Positions 25,001 through 33,800 of a stretch of 64,000 nucleotides of DNA are shown piece after piece; position 1 is the stretch's first letter; each line of letters starts with the position of its first letter. The DNA is from Halichondria panicea. Lineage: Eukaryota; Porifera; Demospongiae; Suberitida; Halichondriidae. Location: NCBI RefSeq assembly GCF_963675165.1, contig NC_087381.1, positions 1,674,001-1,738,000 on the forward strand. The letters are read 5' to 3'. Both the position numbers and the translations under genes were made by a program. Below the pieces are notes generated by a model. The model saw only the letters and a program-made list of their open reading frames with translations. It was not told the origin of the DNA and ran no database searches.

Positions 25001-27479
25001 AGAGCAACTACTAAATGTTTCGCAAAGGAGGCTATAATTATACTATTTGAGAGCGGCCTCTGATCGAGCATATACGGTAGATCTTATCAACTGAGTGTCT
25101 AAGAATAGACTATCTAGATATAAGAGTAAAATATAGGTCCATTTAATCTCCGCAGTTGTGGTTAGCCCGAGGCAAAGCCAAGGGAATCAAATCGTAACCG
25201 CATATTCTACGAATGAGTGTGGTCTATCTAACTTAGACTTCATTGCATATGCGTTAGGAGTGGTTACAAAAGGCCAGGTTTGAATGCATAGCAACAGAAA
25301 TCAAATGTGTGTGACTGGAAAGCACCAGTTGACCCTTCAAAACAATGAAAGACGACAGTGTAGAGCTTGTAAAATGCTTCTTGAAGATACTGGAAAGAAC
25401 AGACAAGTAAAAAACTAGAACAAGGTATTTTGACTCGATTATACGCCCACCCAGAATTAAGAGTTTGACAGTAGCTGAATGCCACATGTTCACTATTAAT
25501 TTTAGTGAAGAAAGTAAGCTTTAGTTAGACTATACTCCTTGCTGGACCAAGATCAGTTATTATGTGTGGATCTGTTTGCCCTTGAAGAGTTTGCCTTTAA
25601 AGATGTATGCAGGGAACAACTAGTCCTATGTGCAGAGAAAAGGAACAATTAACACAAATCTGAGAACAAAGTCATCACCCAGGCCAATTTTGCAAGTTAC
25701 CTAGCCTTGATTTTGAAACAAAGTACCTGATAGCTTTGTTGGAGTATGATCTTACCATCCTTCGGGAAATTCCTGCTACTACATCTGACGAGCAACGAAT
25801 AGCACTTCTTCATGTTCATTCTCATGTCATGCTTCAATCATACTCATGCATTAGTTTATAACATTGTTGTTGTCAATAAAATGTTCATACTATATGCACT
25901 GAAATAAAAATAATAAACATAGAGCTAAGTGTATGCTTCAATTTGAGGCCGCTGGTGGGCGTATATTCGAATGAAAACTCGCCGTTTGCGATTAAACGCC
26001 CAGTCCCCTAATAAGTCCAAACTTCTTACAGAAAAGGGTGGGTGTATTTTCGCGAGGGTACGGTATTCAAAAAATGTATACCGTACAGTGGGTTATTTTT
26101 GTATCGTGGACATTTTCATTTATTTCGTATTGTAGAGCATCATACAAATTAGTTGTAACTATCCTGAGCTATACTTAGGCAGTTCATATGAATCTGCACC
26201 AACGAGAATTACCCGCTGTACGGTAATGAGTTTTAAGGACAGACATAATTATGCTTACTTGATGTGACTTCCTGTTTTAGGTTGATGGACAGCACTTGTG
26301 TCCTTAGATTCAAATTCATTACAAACTCCATTTCTTCGTAAGTCACATCACTCGAGCCATTGAGTAGGTGCCCCTTCTCAATCCCGTAGTTGCCAAAGTC
26401 AATTGCAGATTTTTCCAACATTTTCCCTATGAATTGTAATTCTTGCTTTTCAATATTCTCTCCCTCTGTGTTAAAATCAGTAACTAAAAAAATTTTTTTT
26501 TATGAAAGCACCGCAGGGTGGGTGCACGCCTCGATAGAGGCACCAAACAAATGAAGCTACTAGATCCGTAGCTATTAAATTTACATTGGTGCAAAAAGTG
26601 GGACCATGTCGTTTCTTAAAAGGCTGTCAAAGTTTAAAAGTCCATAAAATTAATGGCTGCATGACACAGCTAAGTACAGTGCATCCATGCAGCTTTGCAG
26701 CTCTTTTTTCCCTCCTGCAGCTACCAATAACTATATTACGTCTAGTGCAGAGCTAACTACAGTAGCAACACTCTATATGGACAAGTTTTGCTACGCACTG
26801 TTCTGAAAGGCTACAATGTCAATGGCATGCAAACCTATATATATAGCGAGGACGAATCATCATGAATTATGGTGAGTAATAAAGGCAAATAAGTTACCTG
26901 CAGTGAGTGTTGCATGACGTGAGGTGGTCCGTGTTCCTGATGCATCTTCAGCAACACACCAGTAAACACCTTTATGCTTAGGAAGGAATTTTAATATCAG
27001 GAGACGTTCAGATGTTTGTCCTTTGTAGTCAGGATTTGATATTATTTGATTTTTAAAATACCACTGATATGTAGTAGCAGGTGGTGATGTCAATATCGTT
27101 AGTTTAGCTTGCTCTCCAGGCTTACAGCAAATATCGTTGGGTTGGGTTGTAATGTTAAATGGTGACCCTGCAGTATATGAATGACTATGATGATAATGAC
27201 TGACTTTAACACCAGCCAAAAGAAAGCGTATAATTATATATACATGCATGGGGGGAGGCAAGGGGGGTAAGTTGTTCCCCCCCCCCCCAAGAATCTAGCC
27301 ATAAGCATTTGTATACTGCTTGACTTGTGAGCTGAAATTGCACCAGAATCAATCTAAGGCCCTCAAATATTCAAAAGAGCCGGCATGCACTTTTGGTGTA
27401 TGCATACGCTGCAAGGGATTTGCCCCTCCCCTACATCAAACACAGTGCTATCGCATCCAGGTAAGTAGACTCAGAATAC

Positions 27480-27518
<39 letters not shown>

Positions 27519-29970
27519 GCAGTCTTCAGTCATAAACCATAGATAGTAAAGGAAAGGGATTGGAAACGCATCACGTGCACCAATGTTTTCAACAGAGTCT
27601 GGATGGCACAATCCTAATTACGATTTTCATTGCTAGTCAAAAGGTCATTTGTTGTTTTGGACCTCAAGATCATTCTTTCAGCGTTCAAGCCAATCAAGTG
27701 AGCTATTTGGGTACATAAAACATAAGCTTTCCAATGGCAATGGTAGTGGTACCATAAAGTTTGGATGTATATTGTACCCAAAAAAGTGTTTTTCTACCTT
27801 GAAAGTTAGGGTGAGTTTTTGCAGGCGCTTTATTACTCAATAGGAGGTAACAAGGATTGATTGCACGAAAGAATCTTTTTCTGGCTGATTGAACTATAAG
27901 GTGGTATGTGATATAAGAGGCATGTTACATGGATTAGTGAGTTATACTTGGTTTTAATCAAAATTATTCTCGTTGTAGTGACAATTTTGTGGGCGCCTTT
28001 TCTCAATAATGCTTTGGCAGATTATTTTTTATGTTGTAGTACCTATGCTAGTAAATGAGGTGCAAATGATTTTGGAGTGATTAAGACACCCACTATTGAT
28101 TTACAACAACTTTTATGTACAATGTGATTTATATAATTGAATGTGAAGCAAAAAGCTCGTAAGAAAAAATTCAAGCCATTCTCGACCTCAACCAGATCCT
28201 ACCCTCTCTCAACAAAACAAAAGCATCTAGGAAGATATGAATTCAACCATAAGACACTTAGTAACCTCACCTGTCACCTCATTATTAAGTATACATAATT
28301 ATAATTCATATATACATGTTTATTTTTGCTTGTGTGTATACACTGTAGTTTTTGCAACCACTTACTTTAAACATTATAAAATTATTATTGGCATCCCTTA
28401 GAGTGGATCTACAATATACACTTATGATTAGTGTCAAGACTCACAAAGGGAGTTTAGTAAGATAATAAATACATTGTTGTCGTGTTTATAATTATGTAAC
28501 TAAAATACACAGATCATCTGGGTTAACCCTTTAACCGTCACGGGATCGTGGCCCGCAATAGTGACTTTTTTTGCGAAATTCTAATTCTGCGATACTTAGG
28601 AAGTAGCTCGAACTACGCACATCCCTGTATACAGGAAGAGCTGTAGAATCACGTGCAATTTAGTCTAGAATTTTCCAAGCCACGTTGCTATGTTAAAATT
28701 TCAGTAGCATCTTACCGCACGAAGTTTATAGCTATGGCTAGGTTGTTTACTTGTGCCGATGTGCTTGAACAGCTTGAGGACAGCAATGGTGATGTCTCCT
28801 CTGGTGATGACAGTGCCTATGAAGGAGAGGGGATAGTAGGATACCTCCCAAAGGCTACCAGCTTTATGCCAGACGCTGATGAACTGTCTGGGACTGAGGA
28901 CATGCATGACATGGACCTAGACGCTAGAGCTATGGACCAGGACGGTGAAAGACCAGGAGAGGGCTCACTGTGTGACTCTGGCAAGTAGTATAGTATAGCT
29001 AGAATATCAGTAGTAAGTATAGTATAGCTAAAATAGAATTAGCAGTAATGAACAGTCTTTATGTGAGCTTGTAAATTTCATAGATCGTTCACCGATATAG
29101 TAATACATGTACGTATTGTACTTCAAATTGATATATCTTAGCACTGTTACATTCATATGATGTGAAAATCAAGCTTAGTCAAGCCTTTATACCATATGAT
29201 AGGCTGATCCATAAAAAAAAAATTTTGGATTTTATCTCACCGCTGGCCGAGCATTTAAAATGATAAAAACGGGTGAGCGTAATAACCGTGGTTGTTATGG
29301 CAACACATGTTGCACCATTTTATTCCTTGTTGTATGGACATTCTATTGGTATATGGTTGCTAGGCATTTTATTGCTCTGGAAACCCGATAGAGAATTTAC
29401 AGACATTTCACTTCACTGTTAATTAAGAATCCGACGGTTAAAGGGTTAATGATGTAAAAACAAAGTACATCTTTACCGTAATTGATTGGCCACAGTTTGC
29501 CTGTAGCCACTTGAGCACGAGCACAAGTAGCATCACTTTCCTCTGAATATCGAGTCTTTATCGTAGTAGAAGGTAGTTCACAGAATGCTTTTGGCACATC
29601 GTTAGGCAGTTCATCCTCCTTGGATGGCTTTTGTTCTAGAAGGAAGTACATACGATTATAATTATAGTTCAGCCTATAATACCTGTTTCTCTTCCTCTCT
29701 CTGGGCTTGGTTTATCAGCCTTTACAGGTTGTGGTTTATCAGCTTGTTTGTAAGGGCTTGGGAAGATTCCGGGGACAACATGATCACTGCCAGCTTTGTC
29801 ATCTGTTGGCAACAAAAATTTAATATGAAACAAGACCATCATGCAGATGCAGATGCTACGCATACTCTCGCCATTGAGTAGGTGCACCGTCTTAATCCCA
29901 TATTGGCCAAAGTCTATTGCAGATTTTTTCAAAAATGTCCTTATTTCTTGCCTTTTAATAATCTCCCCCT
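12497..29970 (-). CDS. Modular Ig / ROC-COR / DEATH gene (20-exon chain)
   Basis: Predicted exons on the minus strand: 29970-29866, 29802-29683, 29635-29477, 27167-26898, 26465-26259, 23173-20895, 20833-20458, 20406-20299, 19762-19475, 19292-19083, 18724-16449, 16057-16019, 15871-15530, 15393-15357, 15110-15063, 14944-14838, 14752-14576, 13133-13061, 13010-12895 and 12688-12497 (TGA). They total 7,529 nt, with GT-AG borders and matching phases throughout. Domain order: a truncated linker, two low-complexity exons, Ig, helical linker, ROC-COR, Ig, SAM-like, Ig, helical linker, ROC-COR, three DEATH domains. ROC-COR proteins are GTPases that often couple to DEATH and ankyrin adaptors, so an intracellular signalling role is inferred. 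No start codon was identified. The chain may continue upstream into the ankyrin exons at 30839-38513, or may be two genes meeting near 20299/19762. Confidence 0.6.
13061..13133 (-). CDS. Short linker exon between DEATH domains B and C
   Basis: A 73-nt exon (acceptor GTGCAG, donor AAAG/GTTTGT), phase 0 to 1, rich in Ser, Gln and Gly (GESSIPSQGQQNVFVQK). It joins DEATH B to DEATH C without a stop. Confidence 0.5.
13171..13698. mobile_element. Fold-back element in an intron (GGCCGAGAAGGGTCACCC ends)
   Basis: Ends ATGGCCGAGAAGGGTCACCC / GGGTGACCCTTCTCGGCCA with long paired arms that include 'ggcggttctttgtttaaccg' and its inverse. ACTGTA occurs close outside both ends and may be the target duplication. 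It sits in the intron between exons 14576 and 13133. The 62-codon minus frame inside it is not a gene. Confidence 0.65.
13729..14572. mobile_element. 844-bp TA-flanked MITE abutting a splice donor
   Basis: Ends CAGTAGCCCTCATATAAAAG / CTTTTATATGAGGGCTACTG, flanked by TA at 13727-13728 and 14573-14574. The right-hand TA supplies the T of the minus-strand donor GT (complement of 14574-14575) of the DEATH B exon, so the donor survives as GTACAG. No transposase frame is seen. The A-rich 'aacggaacgg' words recur in both subterminal parts. Confidence 0.75.
14576..14944 (-). CDS. DEATH domain B (two exons)
   Basis: Exon 14944-14838 encodes the first helices (ITADWYSLAIQLDIDYKARK). Exon 14752-14576 encodes the rest (ECDHPSAAARFHAMLQDWV, then RPSPPPSWSVLIRALKC). 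The order, the paired Trp residues and the PPPSW motif are typical of invertebrate DEATH domains. The intron between them lies at the same place as in DEATH C, so B and C arose by tandem duplication. Confidence 0.7.
15063..15393 (-). CDS. Two short linker exons after DEATH domain A
   Basis: Exon 15393-15357 (37 nt) reads DHDTFGEEHLVQ, and exon 15110-15063 (48 nt) reads SQISGKNDSATCTQR across the junctions. Phases run 0-1 then 1-1. The first is clearly related to DHNTLREEHLIS in the last ankyrin exon (30839-31114), which links the two gene parts. Confidence 0.55.
15530..15871 (-). CDS. DEATH domain A exon
   Basis: A 342-nt exon, phase 0-0. It reads LAPVAMHFDTVELYLNPLKL, then SNQVAVINCLSIWRG and SEATFRALIRILWDL, ending ICQYLEKK. 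The central Trp followed by ATFRALI is typical of DEATH domains in cnidarian and sponge proteins. Decayed copies of this exon occur at 42741-43054 and 54599-54942. Confidence 0.7.
16019..16057 (-). CDS. 39-nt acidic linker exon
   Basis: Phase 0-0 and reads DLAHDDISDDDQQ between the second ROC-COR exon and DEATH domain A. It is short, but both splice sites are good (ATGCAG acceptor, CAG/GTGAAT donor). Confidence 0.45.
16449..18724 (-). CDS. ROC-COR-like GTPase exon 2
   Basis: One 2,276-nt exon, about 758 residues. The P-loop GPGQIGKST lies near 18615-18641. A long Ser/Thr/Glu-rich insert follows, then the switch II-type motif ADVGGQPAFLELLPSL. A weak fourth G-motif, GTYADD, stands where NKxD or THxD would be. 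The COR-like part includes YKIPARWLMFSICLKIL and FLHKYIGLVMYF. The tail has cysteine pairs (KCPQSNCK and TCESCK) that may bind zinc. This pattern fits the ROCO family: a GTPase whose COR region dimerises. It has 5' phase 1 and 3' phase 0, as in the first ROC-COR exon. The 171-residue insert between P-loop and switch II is unusually long and differs most between the two copies. Confidence 0.7.
19083..19292 (-). CDS. Helical linker domain preceding ROC-COR 2
   Basis: A 210-nt, phase 1-1 exon containing LLSGTSNLTYEELQIVLDRT and LSTDLEQKLTT. It aligns with exon 26259-26465 (LLNGSSDVTYEEMEFVMNLN, LSINLKQEVTS). I recognise no named domain. It always sits between Ig and ROC in this locus. Confidence 0.6.
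19475..19762 (-). CDS. Ig-like domain exon (Ig 3)
   Basis: A 288-nt, phase 1-1 exon with the Ig signature: VSYNWCFNNQSI carries the core Trp, ELVVLKSLSKHCGSYKCIV has the late Leu and the Gly-x-Tyr-x-Cys, and VLEIG ends the last strand. The protein around it looks cytoplasmic (GTPase, DEATH), so the Ig fold may act inside the cell as in other DEATH/Ig proteins of early animals. Confidence 0.75.
20299..20406 (-). CDS. SAM-like helical exon
   Basis: A 108-nt, phase 1-1 exon reading GFTSIRELKRLQLNTLDFNM then GEKERIRPLLASLR. With the end of the preceding exon (WKLKKSEINKLK) it makes a five-helix pattern like a SAM or other helical interaction domain, including the 'L..L...G.R..LL..L' ending. The assignment is tentative. 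Confidence 0.5.
20458..20833 (-). CDS. Ig-like domain exon (Ig 2) plus start of the helical domain
   Basis: A 376-nt exon, phase 0-1. The first two thirds look Ig-like: ICEQPARKGNVISIRA, the Trp in LTYEWLVGG, and LLSEVFFKCQVKDRFGN with the second Cys. The last part (LFEDKLRRTWKLKKSEINK) begins the helical bundle finished by the next exon. Confidence 0.6.
20895..23173 (-). CDS. ROC-COR-like GTPase exon 1
   Basis: One 2,279-nt exon, about 759 residues. It starts at the acceptor GCAG/GACTGA, upstream of the first ATG in the frame, because the P-loop GPGQVGKST (near 23071-23100) lies before that ATG. Next come a variable insert, ADVGGQPAFLEMLPAL, the weak fourth motif GTFFDEV, a COR-like region with YEIPTQWLMLSICLKLL and FLHKYIGLVMYF, then ICIRFKTGYIPLGFV and RYCEFRVTRQL. 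A Cys-containing tail (HAHC, VICTKCKTAI) ends at the donor GGTAAG/GTAGGT. It aligns with the exon at 16449-18724 along its length, so one is a duplicate of the other. Confidence 0.7.
23174..26258. other. 3.1-kb intron of the modular gene, repeat-rich
   Basis: Contains a dispersed repeat (23220-23420), solo CAGAGGAGG-type ends (23451-23460 inverted and 23631-23639), a small fold-back at about 24806-24917 (CTGTAAAAAATG / CATTTTTTACAG) and AT-rich filler. No exon was recognised. Confidence 0.45.
23220..23420. repeat. Dispersed repeat, copy 1 of 2
   Basis: Shares 'gggcttttaaatcacatgg', 'tctaactcatttagatact', 'agtgcgcatg' and 'acttgacaacaggac' with 44705-44895, in the same order and orientation. 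Pieces also occur near 11655 and 30590-30650. No coding content; class unknown. Confidence 0.6.
26259..26465 (-). CDS. Helical linker domain preceding ROC-COR 1
   Basis: A 207-nt, phase 1-1 exon with EKQELQFIGKMLEKSAIDFG, then LLNGSSDVTYEEMEFVMNLN and LSINLKQEVTS. It is paralogous to 19083-19292, and a shortened third copy is at 29866-29970. Splices in phase to the ROC-COR exon at 23173. Confidence 0.6.
26898..27167 (-). CDS. Ig-like domain exon (Ig 1)
   Basis: A 270-nt, phase 1-1 exon: NDICCKPGEQAKLTI, the core Trp in TTYQWYFKNQII, RLLILKFLPKHKGVYWCVAE with the Gly-x-Tyr-x-Cys, and a final strand ATLTAG. It is paralogous to the Ig exon at 19475-19762 and sits at the same place in its module. 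Confidence 0.75.
27168..28522. other. Intron sequence with a C run and a tetranucleotide repeat
   Basis: Holds a run of C at 27280-27289, a CAGA microsatellite (27479-27519) and a piece of the dispersed 'gggattggaaacg' repeat (27531-27575). No exon recognised. Confidence 0.4.
27479..27519 (+). repeat. (CAGA)n microsatellite
   Basis: About ten perfect tandem CAGA units. Confidence 0.9.
28527..29445 (+). mobile_element. piggyBac-like element, internally deleted
   Basis: A 919-bp element flanked by TTAA on both sides (28523-28526 and 29446-29449) with 13-bp perfect inverted ends CCCTTTAACCGTC / GACGGTTAAAGGG. This is the piggyBac hallmark. It contains the start of a transposase-like frame (28734-28988) but none of the catalytic domain, so it is non-autonomous. 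It lies in the intron after the exon at 29477-29635 of the modular gene. Confidence 0.85.
28734..28988 (+). pseudogene. N-terminal remnant of a piggyBac-type transposase
   Basis: Reads MARLFTCADVLEQLEDSNGD and continues as an acidic, Ser/Asp-rich segment to TAG at 28986-28988, 84 codons. piggyBac transposases commonly begin with such an acidic low-complexity region before the DDD catalytic core. The core, and the C-terminal cysteine-rich domain, are missing. ATG 28734 was preferred to the upstream ATG at 28653 because the acidic domain starts there and the upstream part looks like untranslated end sequence. Confidence 0.55.
29477..29802 (-). CDS. Two Pro/Lys/Glu-rich exons upstream of Ig 1
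   Basis: Exon 29802-29683 (120 nt) reads DKAGSDHVVPGIFPSPYKQA and then a Lys-Pro-rich stretch. Exon 29635-29477 (159 nt) reads EQKPSKEDELPNDVPKAF and on to GKLWPINYG. Both are phase 1-1 with good splice sites and look like flexible linkers. No known domain. Confidence 0.5.
29804..29903 (+). repeat. 100-bp exact duplicate, copy 1
   Basis: Identical over all 100 bases to 33048-33147, same orientation. It spans the 3' part of the shortened linker exon, an intron and two bases short of the next exon's acceptor. Confidence 0.85.
29866..29970 (-). CDS. Shortened third copy of the helical linker exon
   Basis: A 105-nt, phase 1-1 exon, KRQEIRTFLKKSAIDFGQYG then KTVHLLNGE, ending at a donor GAGA/GTATGC. 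It matches the first half of exon 26259-26465. The conserved second half (VTYEEMEF) is missing. Its 3' part also belongs to the exact 100-bp duplicate at 33048-33147. Continuing upstream in frame, an ATG at 30007 could serve as a start if no exon precedes. Confidence 0.5.
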
Positions 29971-30069
29971 CTGCATGTATATATAGCCACAAAATTAAAT
30001 GAGGCATAATTATTGTTCTACATCATGGGCTAGTAATTAGATCATAAATACTGCAATCTGATTGGTTAG

Positions 30070-30465
30070 TAGTCTCGCGAGCGGACTTGTCCTAGAAGGA
30101 ACGTCTGGTCACTTATATTGCAGCAATTCCATGGCACTGAGGAATGTAGTCACGTGCAAGATATTTGTTAATTAACCAAATCACATGTAGACAAATATTT
30201 TCATTCGCAGCTAGCTAGCTCTTGCTTGGTCTGAGCTCCTTGTAACCGAGTTCCTTCGCAACCAGGTATGGTTCAACACTAAAATTAGCCTTGCTAGAGT
30301 CAATAATCCTTCTTTTCACGTTCATTTTATGCTATAATAGGAAATATACCGCCCACTAACACGTAGTCAAATCTAATTAGCACTGCCAACATTCCGGCAG
30401 GGGCCACGGAATTGCTGCAATAGTGACCAGACGTTCCCTCTAGGACAAGTCTGCTCGCGAGACTA
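30070..30465. mobile_element. Fold-back element, TAGTCTCGCGAG ends
   Basis: Inverted ends TAGTCTCGCGAGC / GCTCGCGAGACTA; the arms also share 'ggacaagtc' and 'cgtctggtcac' inverted. Flanks ATTGGTTAG and ATTGTTAG look like an 8-9 bp target duplication with one base changed. Lies between the last ankyrin exon and the shortened linker exon. Confidence 0.7.
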
Positions 30466-30803
30466 ATTGTTAGAGGAAGTGTTCTATCCAACTTAGACAA
30501 TCACTTAGACAACACTTATATAGAGAATCATGTAGCAAAGATAGATCAAATCTGATTGGCTAGAGACTCATGGTTGCTATGATCTAAAATACTTAGACAC
30601 TGTTTAGGACATTTCTACATGATTTAGAAGCCCTCAGGGCTAGTAGAACCCTCACTACGTTCGGGATACTACAACCAGCCCTTTGGGTTTGCATGATTGT
30701 GTTTTTTATGACAATTCCAGGGGCTTCTTAGCCATACTATATACTCCAGTGCTTAGGATGAAACCCATATGCACTCTAATATAGATGCAAAAGCACGGAT
30801 ATG

Positions 30804-33800
30804 CTATTCAATATAGTAAACCCCGTTAAAAGTATCACCTAAGGTCGGTGTAGAAGATATCAAGTGCTCTTCTCTTAATGTATTATGGTCCTGTGAAGAG
30901 TAAGTCTTGCCTTCTTTGTCAGTCACATTCCGATCGCTATGGAATTCTGCCTTGGCTCTGTATTTCAAGAGTAGCTTTTTGATCTTAGGGTCGTTGACTA
31001 AATCGAGAGGTGTCTTGCCTTCTTTATCAGTCACATTCGGATCACAACGGCATTCTTCCAGTAGAAACTCCACTGTTGAATCTTGCTCATGCTTTACTGC
31101 TAGCAAGAGGATACCTGAATATACATGCAAATGTAATAATGGTAATTAAAATGTCGCTGTACTCCATAGGACACTAGTATAATAATACATGCATTCTTGG
31201 TAAACGACCCTATATAATAAATATCCCAGCACATAATTATACTAAGGTATTGGCTGCTGCTATATATAACTCTACATGACCTCCATTGTAACTTTCAATA
31301 AAGTTCTCATGTTGATTTAAGTATCAAATTAATACAAGGGGGAAGAGTATGGAAAAAACGCAAATAGAATATAAATTCTAGGTTAATTGAATGGTCCAAT
31401 GCAAAGAATCATCGGAAGGATTCACGCAATTGTGAACGTTAATAATAATAAGCAATTAAGAAGCTAAAAAGGAGTCAACTCATCCATAACTGGCCTAGCC
31501 TATAGCTTTTATACTTTTAGCTTATGCCATGCATGGCTTGCTGAATCGTTGTTAAAACATTCTATGGGTCATATTTTAAGTGAGCAACAATCCTCTGATG
31601 CAAAGAAAACCAAATCAAACCATTACATGCATGGGCTAATTTTCTCAAATTGATGCAAATCATTAGTATTCTGAATCATAAGACAATTGACCAGTGTATA
31701 ATGCTATACAACAAGCATTGAATTTAAAGTGGCTGAGATCCAGAACAGGGGCACTTTCTCCTCAACGGCCTAATTTATACTATCATGCTCCTGATGTTCA
31801 GTCATACCGTAGACTTTCGTTAATCTGGTCACCCTTAGGACAGTGCAGTTTGGCCGCAATACCGAAGTGGCTGCATTTTAGAAATTAGCCCCAGCTAAAT
31901 ATACTAAAGCCAGTCCTATACCTCTGTGTCTGAATCTACGCTTCTATTTCATTGTTCATCTGCCAAACCACACCTTAAACTTCACATCCAGCCGTACAAA
32001 ATTATTACTGGTTTGAGGAAGTCAGAATTGAACAGTATATACGGAATAGCAAGGTGGCTGCATTTCAGGGCGAGTTTTGCCTTGCGAACCAGAAATTAAA
32101 TGGGAATTACTTGTTGTATCACAGTGGTGAGTGATGGCGAGATACTTGACCACTTCCCAGTGTCCACCTTTGTAGGCCAGAGAGAGTGGGGTGTCACCAG
32201 CCTTGTTGACTGGCTCTGTGAAAAACCACCATCACAACTTAACAGCACTGATCATTGATCATGATGAACACTTACTTTTTGGATCAACATGCTTGTTGAT
32301 AAGAGCCTTGACCATCTCCAGGTTACCACGGGAACACTCAAGGGAGAGAGGAGTGTCTCCAGCCTCGTTCACTGCAACTGTGGATACAAGCAAATTGTGG
32401 ACACTAGAAAGGTAACGGTTTGCAGTACACACATTTTGGGTCGCACTGATGTTTTTGAGCAAGATATTTGATCGTTTCCAAATGTCTGTTTTTGTACGCC
32501 AGAGAGAGTGGAGTGTCTCCAGCCTCATTCACTGCCACTGTGGATACAAGCAAATTGTGGACACTATAAAAAAATTAACAGTGACGTTTTACCCTCGCGA
32601 AAATTACTCCCCCCCTTTTCTGTAAGAACATTTCTAACAATTGAAGCAGGGGGTGCTCAAGGATACAGGTGAGTAACGGGGCCGTGTGAACGAAACTGTA
32701 TCTTACACAAAAGTACTAGTTAATGCACGGTTGCGAGTGCTCTATGTTCTTGCGGAAGTTCTCGAAGCATTATGTAGCACTCGGTGTCGCCTCGAGCTAC
32801 ATGAGCTTCTCGAACTTCCGCGAGGCCAATAATATCCATAGAGCACGAGCGTAAAACAGTGCATTGACTGGTTTGTAGTTATTAGCTTCTTGCAGCTACC
32901 AATCTATCGGCTCTAGTATAGAGCTAACTACTAAGTAGAATAGCAACCTTCTACGAAAAGATTTTGATATTCCTGATTCTGGAGAGACTGAAATGGCCTT
33001 CAACGTACTGGTAAGCAAAACTAGCCTTTACTCGAGAATAAAGCCTTTGTTGGCAACAAAAATTTAATATGAAACAAGACCATCATGCAGATGCAGATGC
33101 TACGCATACTCTCGCCATTGAGTAGGTGCACCGTCTTAATCCCATATCAACCGTGCTCTATAACTACCCCAGCTGTGCTCTAACTACCAAACTGTTCCAA
33201 AAATGCCAAACAGAATAATAGAGCACGGTCTGTGGTTACTACAGTTGTAGATCTTAGTCTATGGCATTTGTTAGCATAGTTTTTCCTTTGATCTTTGCTA
33301 CAAACGTTATTGCTAGTATTCATTTTGTCAATGTTTTCGTAATTGTCCCGGCCTCTATTTTGCAATCATTTTCATTCTGTGATACACTTGTTTCTTTTGT
33401 TTAGTCGATATTACTACGTATTTGTATGAACGTTTCGGTGAATGTAAAACATTTTTGCATGGTTACGGGCTGGTGCATGACAACACGCTAATGAAGTGTG
33501 TCCAACACACTAGTACTTATAGACCAGCACACTCCTTGAAAAGTGTCTACAACACAAATGTGACAGTACGTATGCTCGACACAGCGTGCTATAATTATGA
33601 TCCCTGTCCAGCACAACTCCGGAATATTTGGCACAGGCCTAATGGTCAGGGGATACCACCAGTACAAAACAATCTGGGCATAGACGTAGAGCAAGCTAGC
33701 TGGCTATACCGGCGTCCTTGTCTCTTGATTCCTTTTTTCTTTTCTCTTATTGTCGATAGGTGTGATCAATAATACTGTACACGCCTAACATATAAATTTT

